The notes under the pieces were generated by a model. The model worked only from the letters and a program-made list of their open reading frames with translations, did not search any database and was not told where the DNA came from. Position numbers and translations under genes: made by a program. From DASPKS01 sp035628035 (GTDB lineage Bacteria; Bacteroidota; Rhodothermia; Rhodothermales; Rubricoccaceae), in NCBI GenBank assembly GCA_035628035.1, contig DASPKS010000047.1, forward strand, positions 1 to 12,139: a stretch of 12,139 nt of DNA. Reading direction: 5' to 3'. Below are positions 6,330 to 12,139 of this stretch, one piece after another; position 1 is the stretch's first letter, and the number at the start of each line of letters is the position of its first letter.

Positions 6330-7442
6330 ATGACGCCCCTCCCTGTTCTCCCCGAGGGCCCGCGCCCGACGACGAGCCTCCGCGCGCGGCGGACGCCGCT
6401 GGCCGCGCCGGCCGCCCAGCTCGCCGCGCTCGACGCCCTCCCGCTCCCGGACGGCACGGGCAACTTCGAGGCGGACCTCGCCACGAGCGGCTGGGCCGGC
6501 GGCCTCACGCCCGCGCCACTGGAGGTCTTCCAGATCAACGTCGGGCGGCTGTGCAACATGACGTGCCGCCACTGCCACGTCGACGCCGGCCCCGACCGCA
6601 CCGAAGAGAACATGGACCGCGCCACGGCCGAGGCGTGCGTCGCCGCGCTCGACCGGATCCTCGCCGTCCCGGGCAGCGCCCTCCACACGGTCGACCTCAC
6701 GGGCGGCGCGCCCGAGCTCAACCCCCACTTCGCGTACCTCGTCGAGGAGAGCCGCGCGCGCGGGCTCCACGTCATCGACCGCTGCAACCTGACGATCCTC
6801 ACGACGCGCCCCTTTTCTTACCTCCCGCAGTGGCTCGCCGATCGGCAGGTCGAGGTGGCGTGCTCGCTCCCCCACTACCGCGCGCTCGGCACCGACGCCC
6901 AGCGCGGCGAGGGCGCCTACGCCAGGAGCATCGAGGCGCTGCGTGCGCTGAACGCTGTCGGCTACGGGCAGGGTGATCCGGGCAGACGGCTCACGCTCGT
7001 CACGAACCCCGTCGGCGCGTTCCTGCCGGGGCAGCAGGGCTCGCTGGAAGCCGAGTGGAAGCGCGAGCTCCAGCGGCTCCACGGCGTCACGTTCGACCGG
7101 CTGTTCACCATCACGAACATGCCGATCAGCCGCTACCTCGAGTGGCTCCTCGACAAGGGGCTCGTGCAGGCCTACATGGAGCGGCTCACGGCCGCGTTCA
7201 ACCCCGCCGCCGTGGCCGGACTCATGTGCCGCAACACGATCTCGGTGAGCTGGGACGGCCGCCTCTTCGACTGCGACTTCAACCAGATGCTCGACCTCGA
7301 AGCGCGCGCGCCCGCCCACCCGCACATGACGGTGCGCGACTTCGATCTCGACGCGTGGCAGGCCCGCCGCGTCGTCACGGCGCGGCACTGCTACGGGTGC
7401 ACAGCCGGCGCCGGCTCTTCCTGTGGCGGTACGACGACCTGA
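6330..7442 (+). CDS. arsS: arsenosugar biosynthesis radical SAM protein ArsS
   Basis: The 370-residue cytoplasmic product has the radical SAM cluster motif Cys75-x3-Cys79-x2-Cys82 in FQINVGRLCNMTCRHCHVDA (67-86), then VDLTGGAPELNPHF (121-134), the SAM-binding GGxPE-type loop. The C-terminal domain has further Cys residues at 300 and 315 and ends in HCYGCTAGAGSSCGG (353-367), the signature of this Cys-rich family. ArsS couples the 5'-deoxyadenosyl group of SAM to dimethylarsinous acid, forming the arsenosugar precursor dimethylarsinoyl-adenosine-type compound. Its substrate needs an ArsM arsenite methyltransferase, which is not in this window. The start at ATG 6330 is 13 bases after the CMD stop and has no good ribosome site. 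The gene converges with the small membrane protein gene, with only 12 bases between the stops. Confidence 0.93.
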   Translation: MTPLPVLPEGPRPTTSLRARRTPLAAPAAQLAALDALPLPDGTGNFEADLATSGWAGGLTPAPLEVFQINVGRLCNMTCRHCHVDAGPDRTEENMDRATAEACVAALDRILAVPGSALHTVDLTGGAPELNPHFAYLVEESRARGLHVIDRCNLTILTTRPFSYLPQWLADRQVEVACSLPHYRALGTDAQRGEGAYARSIEALRALNAVGYGQGDPGRRLTLVTNPVGAFLPGQQGSLEAEWKRELQRLHGVTFDRLFTITNMPISRYLEWLLDKGLVQAYMERLTAAFNPAAVAGLMCRNTISVSWDGRLFDCDFNQMLDLEARAPAHPHMTVRDFDLDAWQARRVVTARHCYGCTAGAGSSCGGTTT

Positions 7443-7454
7443 GGGCGCCGGCTG

Positions 7455-7787
7455 TCAGAGGATGTTGCCGGTGTCGAGCCCGTCCACGTCCACCTCGATG
7501 CCGCCGACCCACCCGGCGACGAGGTTGTAGAGGAACGCGTAGAGGAGCCCCCCGATGAACCCGCCGATGGCGAACATGATCGGGAACACGATGATCGACG
7601 CGATGCCGAACCCGGTGAAGGCGGCAGACCCGGCGTCGCCGTAGCCCGAGGAGTCCATCGAGTCCATCATCGAGCCCATCATCGAGCTGAAGCACGCCAT
7701 CGGGAGGGCGAAGAGGAGACCGAAGAAGCCGTAGAGGACGGCGGTGACTTTCGCGAGGGAGATCGGCTCGATCCGCCGGATAACCAT
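7455..7787 (-). CDS. small two-helix membrane protein, DUF3566-like
   Basis: The 110-residue product starts at ATG 7787 with MVIRRIEPISLAKVTAVLYG, the usual opening of a widespread family of small membrane proteins; the in-frame extension to 7847 is not family-like. One helix spans about 13-34 and a second about 60-92, ending in YNLVAGWVGGIEV (87-99), which is strongly characteristic of these proteins. The loop between the helices (35-58) is rich in Met, Ser and Asp (MMGSMMDSMDSSGYGD) and is encoded by near-perfect 12-base repeats at 7651-7686. The function of the family is not known. With both ends probably inside, the Met-rich loop would face the periplasm. A weak TACACTGG box lies about 27 bases upstream (7815-7822). 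Confidence 0.7.
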   Translation of the reverse strand: MVIRRIEPISLAKVTAVLYGFFGLLFALPMACFSSMMGSMMDSMDSSGYGDAGSAAFTGFGIASIIVFPIMFAIGGFIGGLLYAFLYNLVAGWVGGIEVDVDGLDTGNIL

Positions 7788-7880
7788 GGGGATGGGGGTC
7801 GGGTGAGCGAGGCGCCCCAGTGTAGGGCCCGCCGCGCAAACCTTCAACCCTCCCTGGGAAATGCCCTCTGCCGCGCAGGC

Positions 7881-9494
7881 TCACTCCCCACACGTCCCCC
7901 CGACGACGAACCAGCAGCGGGTGTACGGGGAGGTCTTGAAGAAGGCGAGCAGGAGCGCGCCCACCTTCTGCTGGCCGGCCTGGGAGGGGTGCGTCCCATC
8001 GGCGGCGAAGTCACCGGGGAGCCAGACGAGCCCGTCGGAGCGGGGGTTCAGCCCTTCGCCCCAGAGGTAGGGCCCCCACGCCGCCCACGGGGCGACGGTG
8101 GTGTAGTCGAGGTCGCCCGCGCGGGGGTCCACGCCGCCGCCGTCCATCTGCGCGATCTGCGCGCCGACCGTCCACTTCACGGCGTAGCCCGACTCGTAGG
8201 CGTACGGCTCGGGGTTCAGCGGGGTCGCGGCGTAGCCGGCCCAGATCCGGCTGGAGAAGAACACCTGCCGGAGGTTCGGGTAGCGGACGCGGAGCGCGCG
8301 GAGGATGCTGCCCTGCTGCGTAACGAGCCGGTACGCGTCGGCCTGCGCAGCGGGCAACGACGTGGTCGGGCCGGCGTTGGCCACCTTCACCCAGACCACC
8401 TGCACCTGCGCCTCGCTCAGCCCCTTCGGGGCGAGGACCTGGTCGCGGATGCGGTTGTACTCCGCGCCGGTGGGGCTCACCCACGCGGCGGCGGTCTGCC
8501 CGCCCCGCGCGCCGTCGGCGAGGGCGAGCGTGGTGCGGTTGACTTCGGGGTCGGCGAGGGCCTGCCCGACGAAGCTCCACGGCTGGCACGGCGGCCCCCC
8601 GCTCATGCCTCCCCCGCAGAACTCCTGCGTGGTGTTGGACATCCCGATGGAGAGCAGGACATACCGCCCCGTGGGGCTCGGGTTGCCCGCGAGGTCGAGC
8701 GGCTCGACGGCCCGCCCTCGCGCGACGCCGGCACTGTCGTGCCGGACCGGCGGAACACTCACGCTGCCGGGATAGAGGCCCCCCTCGAAGCCGAGGTACG
8801 TCTCGCCCGGGCTCATATCCATCAGGGAGCGACCTGGCCCGCGCATCTTGACAAGCGGGAGGACGACCGTCCCGCCCGGCTCCACTTCGCGCTCGGTGCG
8901 GAGGGTGTCGTAGCCGACGCGCCACGCCTCGAAGGTGAGGGTCGTAGCGGCGGACAGGGCGGACGGCGGTATCGTGCCCCCCCCTGCTGTCGTCGCCTTC
9001 ACGACGGTCCCCACAGCTATCCCATCTCGCCCTGCGATTCGATAGACGTACCGGCCATCGGAAAGCCCGTCGAGCGCGAGGGTGAGCGTGTGCGACCCCG
9101 CCGGGAGCGCGATGGGTACGGGACCCCGGACCAGGCGGCCGAGGAGGTCGTACAGCCTCCACTCGATGGTCTGGGCATGGCCGAGGCGAACGGGAACGCG
9201 CGCTTCTCGGGGGGTAGGGTTCGGGTAGGCGGGCCCGGCCACTATGCCGCCCCGCTCGCCGGGCGTCTCGTCCGCGCGCACCACGATCGGCACGGTGAGC
9301 CACGCGCATCCGTCGGCGCCCGTCGTGCCGGTGGCGGCCGGGCCGTCGCCCTCGCGGGCGCGCACCCACGCGCCTTGGAGCGGCGCCCTATCGTCGGCGT
9401 CCTCGACGCACGCCCGCACCTCGATCGCGCCCTGCGCGGCGGCGGAGGGCGCCACACCCAAGAGGACCGGGAGCACGAGCAGGAGTCGGCGCAT
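7881..9494 (-). CDS. secreted SGNH-hydrolase-like protein with an internal T9SS sorting-type module
   Basis: The 537-residue product starts at ATG 9494; the TTG 18 bases upstream would spoil the signal peptide and lies across the promoter box. Residues 1-21 are a signal peptide (MRRLLLVLPVLLGVAPSAAA, cut near QG). Residues 25-69 look like the first half of a carboxypeptidase-regulatory-like beta-sandwich (DRAPLQGAWVRA, TGADGCAWLTV). Residues 87-166 form a complete type A sorting-type module: GPAYPNPTP (87-95), EWRLYDLLGRLV (111-122), DGRYVYRIAG (146-155). Residues 185-217 (TLTFEAWRVGYDTLRTE and the strand after it) resemble the second half of the sandwich. The C-terminal half is SGNH-like: IGMSNTTQEF (283-292, Ser286), a block at 329-334, and DGTHPSQAG (499-507, Asp499/His502), with a middle region rich in aromatics (YAYESGYAVKW, 431-441). 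Cysteines suggest disulfides. An ester or polysaccharide substrate is likely but unknown. Confidence 0.72.
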   Translation of the reverse strand: MRRLLLVLPVLLGVAPSAAAQGAIEVRACVEDADDRAPLQGAWVRAREGDGPAATGTTGADGCAWLTVPIVVRADETPGERGGIVAGPAYPNPTPREARVPVRLGHAQTIEWRLYDLLGRLVRGPVPIALPAGSHTLTLALDGLSDGRYVYRIAGRDGIAVGTVVKATTAGGGTIPPSALSAATTLTFEAWRVGYDTLRTEREVEPGGTVVLPLVKMRGPGRSLMDMSPGETYLGFEGGLYPGSVSVPPVRHDSAGVARGRAVEPLDLAGNPSPTGRYVLLSIGMSNTTQEFCGGGMSGGPPCQPWSFVGQALADPEVNRTTLALADGARGGQTAAAWVSPTGAEYNRIRDQVLAPKGLSEAQVQVVWVKVANAGPTTSLPAAQADAYRLVTQQGSILRALRVRYPNLRQVFFSSRIWAGYAATPLNPEPYAYESGYAVKWTVGAQIAQMDGGGVDPRAGDLDYTTVAPWAAWGPYLWGEGLNPRSDGLVWLPGDFAADGTHPSQAGQQKVGALLLAFFKTSPYTRCWFVVGGTCGE

Positions 9495-9498
9495 GGGC

Positions 9499-9506
9499 CA
9501 AACGTA
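9499..9506 (-). promoter_or_regulatory. -7 box TACGTTTG, near-leaderless promoter of the SGNH-like gene
   Basis: Read on the minus strand, TACGTTTG is an exact match to TAnnTTTG. Only 4 bases separate it from the ATG at 9494, so transcription would begin at or within a few bases of the start codon. No clear upstream TTG is seen at the usual distance. Confidence 0.5.
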
Positions 9507-9590
9507 AGGCAATGACGACGCGATTCAGCCCCTTCCTCCTCCGCATGTCACAGAACGAAGGCGAAACGGCGAGGAGCTACGGGGAGCGGC

Positions 9591-10805
9591 TCAGCCAGCT
9601 CCGGCGTAGCCCCCAGGAACCGGGATGAACGTCGGCGCGCCGGTGGGGATCGTCTTCGCCTCGGCAGGCATCTCGATCTCGGGAAGGCGGAGCGGTACGG
9701 CACGTCCTTCAGGGATCGGGTTCGGCTCGGCCCAGAGCGTGCCGCGCGTCGTCTCCATCACCACGTGGTCGCCCGCGCGGCCGAGGACGTAGTCGCGCGT
9801 GAGGGGGACCTTCCCGTCGGGCGTGTCGAGGACGTACGTCGGGACGGCGAAGCCGGAGGTGTGGCCGCGGAGCCGCCGCATGAGGTGCATCCCCTCCTCG
9901 ATGGTAGTCCGCAGGTGCGCCGTGCCGCCGATGAGCTGGGCCTGGTACACGTAGTACGGCCGCACGCGCATGGCAACGAGCCCCTCGCTGAGCGCCTTCA
10001 TCACGGCGGGGTCGTCGTTGATCCCGCGCAGCAGCACGCTCTGGTTCCCCACGGGCACGCCCGCCTCGGCCAGCCGCGCGCACGCCTCGGCCGCCTCCGG
10101 CGTGAGCTCGTTCGGGTGGTTGAAGTGGGTGTTGAGCCAGACGGGGTGGTGCTTCTTCAGGATCGCCGCCAGCTCGGGCGTGATCCGGAACGGGTTGACG
10201 ACGGGCAGCCGGCTCCCCAGCCGGACGATCTCGACGTGCCGGATCGCACGGAGCTTCCCAAGGAGCCAGTCGAGGTTGGCGTCGGAGAAGACGAGGGGGT
10301 CGCCTCCGGTGAGGAGCACGTCGCGGATGGCCGGATGCGCGGCGATGTAGGCGATGGCCTCCTCCAGCTCCCCCCGCCGCATCATGAAGTCGGCGTCGCC
10401 CACCATCCGCTTGCGGAGGCAGTACCGGCAGTAGATCGCGCACTCGCTGGTGACGCAGAAGGCGACGCGGTCGGGGTAGTTGTGGATGAGGTTCTTGACG
10501 GGCGAGTGGCCCACCTCGTCGAGCGGGTCGACGACGCCGACGATGTCGGGCGCCAGCTCCCAGTGCTGGGGGACGACCTGCTGCCGGATGGGGTCGTTCG
10601 GGTCGACCGGGTCCATCAGGCTCGCGTAGTACGGCGTGATGGTCCAGCGGAAGATCCCGGCGGTTTTCTCGACGGCCTCGCGCTCGCTCGCCGTCGGGCG
10701 GATGTACCGCGCCAGCGTGTCGAGGTCGTGGACGCGGTGGCGCATCTGCCACCGCCAGTCGTGCCACTCCGCCTCGGAGGCGTTGTGCTGGGGGAACGCC
10801 GTCAT
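9591..10805 (-). CDS. kamA: KamA-family radical SAM amino acid 2,3-aminomutase
   Basis: The 404-residue cytoplasmic product begins at ATG 10805, matching the family N-terminus EWHDWRWQMRHRV (13-25); the frame open to 11018 runs antisense-like through the zinc-ribbon gene and is rejected. The iron-sulfur motif is Cys122-x3-Cys126-x2-Cys129 (ECAIYCRYCLRKR), with LLTGGDPL (164-171) behind it and Lys332 (DTPDGKVPL) as the pyridoxal phosphate lysine. Family enzymes move the alpha-amino group to the beta carbon of lysine or glutamate. Compared from memory with the Clostridium subterminale lysine enzyme, Asp327 matches substrate Asp330, but Asp293 is Gln290 here, and the zinc ligands (Cys268 and the CxCxxC tail) are missing. 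The substrate is therefore uncertain and the symbol denotes family only. The start overlaps the zinc-ribbon gene's stop by one base (TGATG). Confidence 0.85.
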   Translation of the reverse strand: MTAFPQHNASEAEWHDWRWQMRHRVHDLDTLARYIRPTASEREAVEKTAGIFRWTITPYYASLMDPVDPNDPIRQQVVPQHWELAPDIVGVVDPLDEVGHSPVKNLIHNYPDRVAFCVTSECAIYCRYCLRKRMVGDADFMMRRGELEEAIAYIAAHPAIRDVLLTGGDPLVFSDANLDWLLGKLRAIRHVEIVRLGSRLPVVNPFRITPELAAILKKHHPVWLNTHFNHPNELTPEAAEACARLAEAGVPVGNQSVLLRGINDDPAVMKALSEGLVAMRVRPYYVYQAQLIGGTAHLRTTIEEGMHLMRRLRGHTSGFAVPTYVLDTPDGKVPLTRDYVLGRAGDHVVMETTRGTLWAEPNPIPEGRAVPLRLPEIEMPAEAKTIPTGAPTFIPVPGGYAGAG

Positions 10806-11056
10806 CAGCGGCTGCGGTCGACGTAGGGGTAGCGGCGGAACTGGCGGAGCACCGCGGGGTCGCGCGTGCCCTCGAACGTCTCGCCGCAGTCGGCGCACGT
10901 GAACGCGATCTCCTTGGGCTGGGCCGAGATCCCGGAGAACAGCCACAGCCACCCCAAGCTGCCGTGCTTCATCGTCGGCCGGACGGCGTGGTGGTAGCGG
11001 TCGTGCCCGCAGCTGCACGTCGGCAGCGCGGGCGGGGCATCGGTTCTGGCGTTCAT
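10805..11056 (-). CDS. small zinc-ribbon-like protein coupled to the KamA-family gene
   Basis: The 83-residue product has two half-knuckles, Cys14-x-Cys16 (TCSCGHDRYHH, 13-23) and Cys54-x2-Cys57 (FTCADCGETFEGT, 52-64), that could bind one zinc ion; the His pair at 22-23 might also take part. Between them is a hydrophobic stretch, SLGWLWLFSGISAQPKEI (33-50), too short and mixed to be a confident membrane helix. I do not recognise a named family. Its TGA shares a base with the ATG of the KamA-family gene, so the two are very likely translated together. A weak TAGTTCGG box (11059-11066) ends 2 bases before the ATG at 11056, the same near-leaderless arrangement as at 9494. A role as a partner or metal-handling subunit of the aminomutase is inference from position only. 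Confidence 0.6.
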   Translation of the reverse strand: MNARTDAPPALPTCSCGHDRYHHAVRPTMKHGSLGWLWLFSGISAQPKEIAFTCADCGETFEGTRDPAVLRQFRRYPYVDRSR

Positions 11057-11100
11057 GCCCGAACTACCCGTTCTGCCGCGCGGGGTTCACCCCTCCGCAG

Positions 11101-11117
11101 GGATTCCGGAGGAATCC
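11101..11117. repeat. short hairpin between the kinase gene and the zinc-ribbon gene
   Basis: GGATTCC and GGAATCC flank a 3-base centre (11108-11110), giving a perfect 7-bp stem. It lies 23 bases beyond the kinase stop and 45 bases before the zinc-ribbon start. No T-run follows in either direction, so it is a weak terminator candidate; it might also be a regulator site. Confidence 0.4.
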
Positions 11118-11139
11118 TATGATCGCCCCGGCAAATCGC

Positions 11140-12024
11140 TCACGCGAAGGCGGCCGCTTCGGAGACCTGCACCTCGTGGGCCAGCGGCGGCGCGGGCAGC
11201 GTCACGGTGAACGTCGTCCCGCGCCCCTCCTCGCTCTCGAATGTGAGCGCACCGCCGTGTCCGTGCGTGATGAGGTCGTAGGCGAGGGAGAGGCCGAGGC
11301 CCGTCCCCTCGCCGGCCGGCTTCGTCGTGAAGAACGGCTCGAAGACGTGCTCCCGCGCGGCGGCCGGAATCCCGACCCCGTTGTCGGCCACTTCGATGCG
11401 CACGCGCTCGCCTGCGCGGCCGGTGCGAACCGTCACCGCCGGAACGTACCCGGCCCCGTCGCCCATCGAGACGGCGCGGGCCCGCTCGCGCACGGCGTAG
11501 AGCGCGTTGTTCACCAGCCCCGCGACCACGCGGCTGATCTCTTGCGGCACCACGGCTACCGCGCCCACGGCGGCGTCGAGGTCCATATCGAGGGCGGCTT
11601 CGAAGCCGTCGTGGCGGTCGGCGAAGTGGGCGCAGGCCGCCTCTACGTGCTCTTCGACGAGCGCGTTGAGGTCGGTGCGCTGGGGCGTGCCGCGCTGCGT
11701 GCGCGCGTGCTCGAGCATCCCGCGCACGATGGCGTCGGCGCGCTCCCCGTGCTCACGGATCTTCGCCACGTCCTGACGGAGGTCGGCCAGCACGCCTTCC
11801 ACCTCGGCGCGGACGGCCTCGGGCGGACGGCCCTCGCGGTTGGCGAGCGCGGCGTCGAGCTCGTCGACCAGCTCGCCGGAGAGGGCGGCGAAGTTGTTGA
11901 CGAAGTTGAGGGGGTTCTTGATCTCGTGGGCGATCCCCGCCGTGAGGCGCCCGAGCGACGCCATCTTTTCCTGCTGCACGAGCCGGTCCTGCGCGGCGCG
12001 GAGCCCGTTGAGCACCTCGGCCAT
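11140..12024 (-). CDS. soluble sensor histidine kinase core, probably N-terminally truncated
   Basis: The 294-residue product holds a full kinase core. A coiled lead (LRAAQDRLVQQEKMASLGRL, 8-27) runs straight into the H-box GIAHEIKNPLNFVNNF (30-45) with phospho-acceptor His33. The ATPase domain has the N-box VVAGLVNNALYAV (166-178), G1 box DNGVGIP (214-220), F-box EPFFTTKP (229-236) and G2 box GTGLGLS (240-246). It should autophosphorylate and pass the phosphate to a response regulator, none of which is in the window. There is no sensor domain or membrane helix: only 32 residues precede the His, and they begin mid-coil, where relatives usually continue into a sensory region. No ribosome site precedes ATG 12024, and the frame stays open to the window edge, but there the opposite strand codes for a WD40 repeat. 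The 5' end has thus probably been replaced. Confidence 0.85.
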   Translation of the reverse strand: MAEVLNGLRAAQDRLVQQEKMASLGRLTAGIAHEIKNPLNFVNNFAALSGELVDELDAALANREGRPPEAVRAEVEGVLADLRQDVAKIREHGERADAIVRGMLEHARTQRGTPQRTDLNALVEEHVEAACAHFADRHDGFEAALDMDLDAAVGAVAVVPQEISRVVAGLVNNALYAVRERARAVSMGDGAGYVPAVTVRTGRAGERVRIEVADNGVGIPAAAREHVFEPFFTTKPAGEGTGLGLSLAYDLITHGHGGALTFESEEGRGTTFTVTLPAPPLAHEVQVSEAAAFA

Positions 12025-12139
12025 CGGGGCGAGATCTGGTCGATCGCGTTCTCCCCCGACGGGCGGCGCGTCGCCACCGCCGGCACGTACGAGACCCGCC
12101 TCTGGGACGCCGACGCCGGCCGGCCCGTCCCCGCCCCGC
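12013..12139 (+). pseudogene. WD40 repeat fragment, 5' end missing and cut by the window edge
   Basis: The last bases read on the plus strand as a WD40 blade: a GH dipeptide (12019-12024), then GEIWSIAFSPDGRRVATAG (12028-12084) and TRLWDADAGRPV, ending the blade with the WD signature. These repeats build beta-propellers that bind partner proteins and are common in large signalling proteins. No ATG, GTG or TTG lies in frame close upstream; the frame runs backwards into the antisense of the kinase gene. The fragment therefore lacks its own start here, although its downstream part may be intact outside the window. It abuts the kinase start head-to-head, and the two codon frames are aligned on opposite strands. 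It may be half of a broken gene, an inversion breakpoint, or an assembly joint. Confidence 0.6.

Noticed and set aside
7403..7416. Perfect 14-base palindrome near the arsS 3' end as a terminator
   Set aside because: It lies within the coding sequence for the conserved Cys-rich tail, has no loop and no following T-run; GC-rich coding for Ala-Gly explains it.
3056..7442. A functional link of deoB to arsenosugar synthesis through ribose 1-phosphate chemistry
   Set aside because: The genes are divergent and separated, and a 5-arsinoyl ribose has no 5-hydroxyl for a phosphopentomutase to use.
9512..9628. 38-codon ORF on the plus strand, divergent from the SGNH-like gene
   Set aside because: It has no ribosome site, overlaps the 3' end of the KamA-family gene and resembles no family I know; such short frames are expected by chance.
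11140..12139. A WD40-histidine kinase fusion protein
   Set aside because: The two coding parts are on opposite strands, so no single product can hold both.

Overview
The window is a dense, high-GC (mostly well above 65 %) bacterial chromosomal segment with no rRNA, tRNA, CRISPR array or recognisable transposase. Several features point to the Rhodothermota/Bacteroidota side of the tree, for example a marine Rubricoccaceae- or Rhodothermaceae-like organism: a secreted protein with a type IX secretion (T9SS) sorting-type module, a TAnnTTTG-type -7 box placed almost on a start codon, few Shine-Dalgarno sites, and an arsenosugar gene pair. The lineage is inferred from gene content and not proven.

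Layout, left to right. 3-221(+) is the 3' end of an unrecognised conserved gene of lower GC. 240-755(+) is a DinB-fold metal-binding protein. 818-922(+) is a 34-codon ORF that looks like the start of a family 2 glycosyltransferase and overlaps by 4 bases the next gene, 919-2532(+), a polytopic GT-C-like membrane glycosyltransferase. Converging on it is a minus-strand group: a 502-aa membrane-anchored protein with a GAF-like and a degenerate GGDEF domain (4298-5806), then deoB phosphopentomutase (3056-4234), then a GNAT acetyltransferase (2463-3059) coupled to deoB by an ATGA overlap. A long perfect inverted repeat lies between the first two. Divergent from this group, behind a dyad-rich intergenic region, is the pair 5984-6316(+) and 6330-7442(+): the peroxidase-like CMD protein and the radical SAM enzyme ArsS of arsenosugar biosynthesis.

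The right half is almost all minus strand: a small two-helix membrane protein (7455-7787), a secreted SGNH-like protein with a nested sorting-type module (7881-9494), a KamA-family radical SAM aminomutase (9591-10805) coupled to a small zinc-ribbon protein (10805-11056), and a soluble histidine kinase (11140-12024). The last ~120 bases code, on the plus strand, for part of a WD40 repeat that abuts the kinase start head-to-head with no start codon of its own, which suggests a rearrangement or an assembly joint.

Most genes look like ordinary chromosomal ones. The points most worth a second look are the nested T9SS-type module, the KamA protein lacking the lysine-enzyme zinc ligands and one substrate Asp while coupled to a zinc ribbon, the kinase/WD40 breakpoint, the GT2-like remnant, the 22-bp-arm repeat between two genes, and the dyad in front of the arsenosugar pair.
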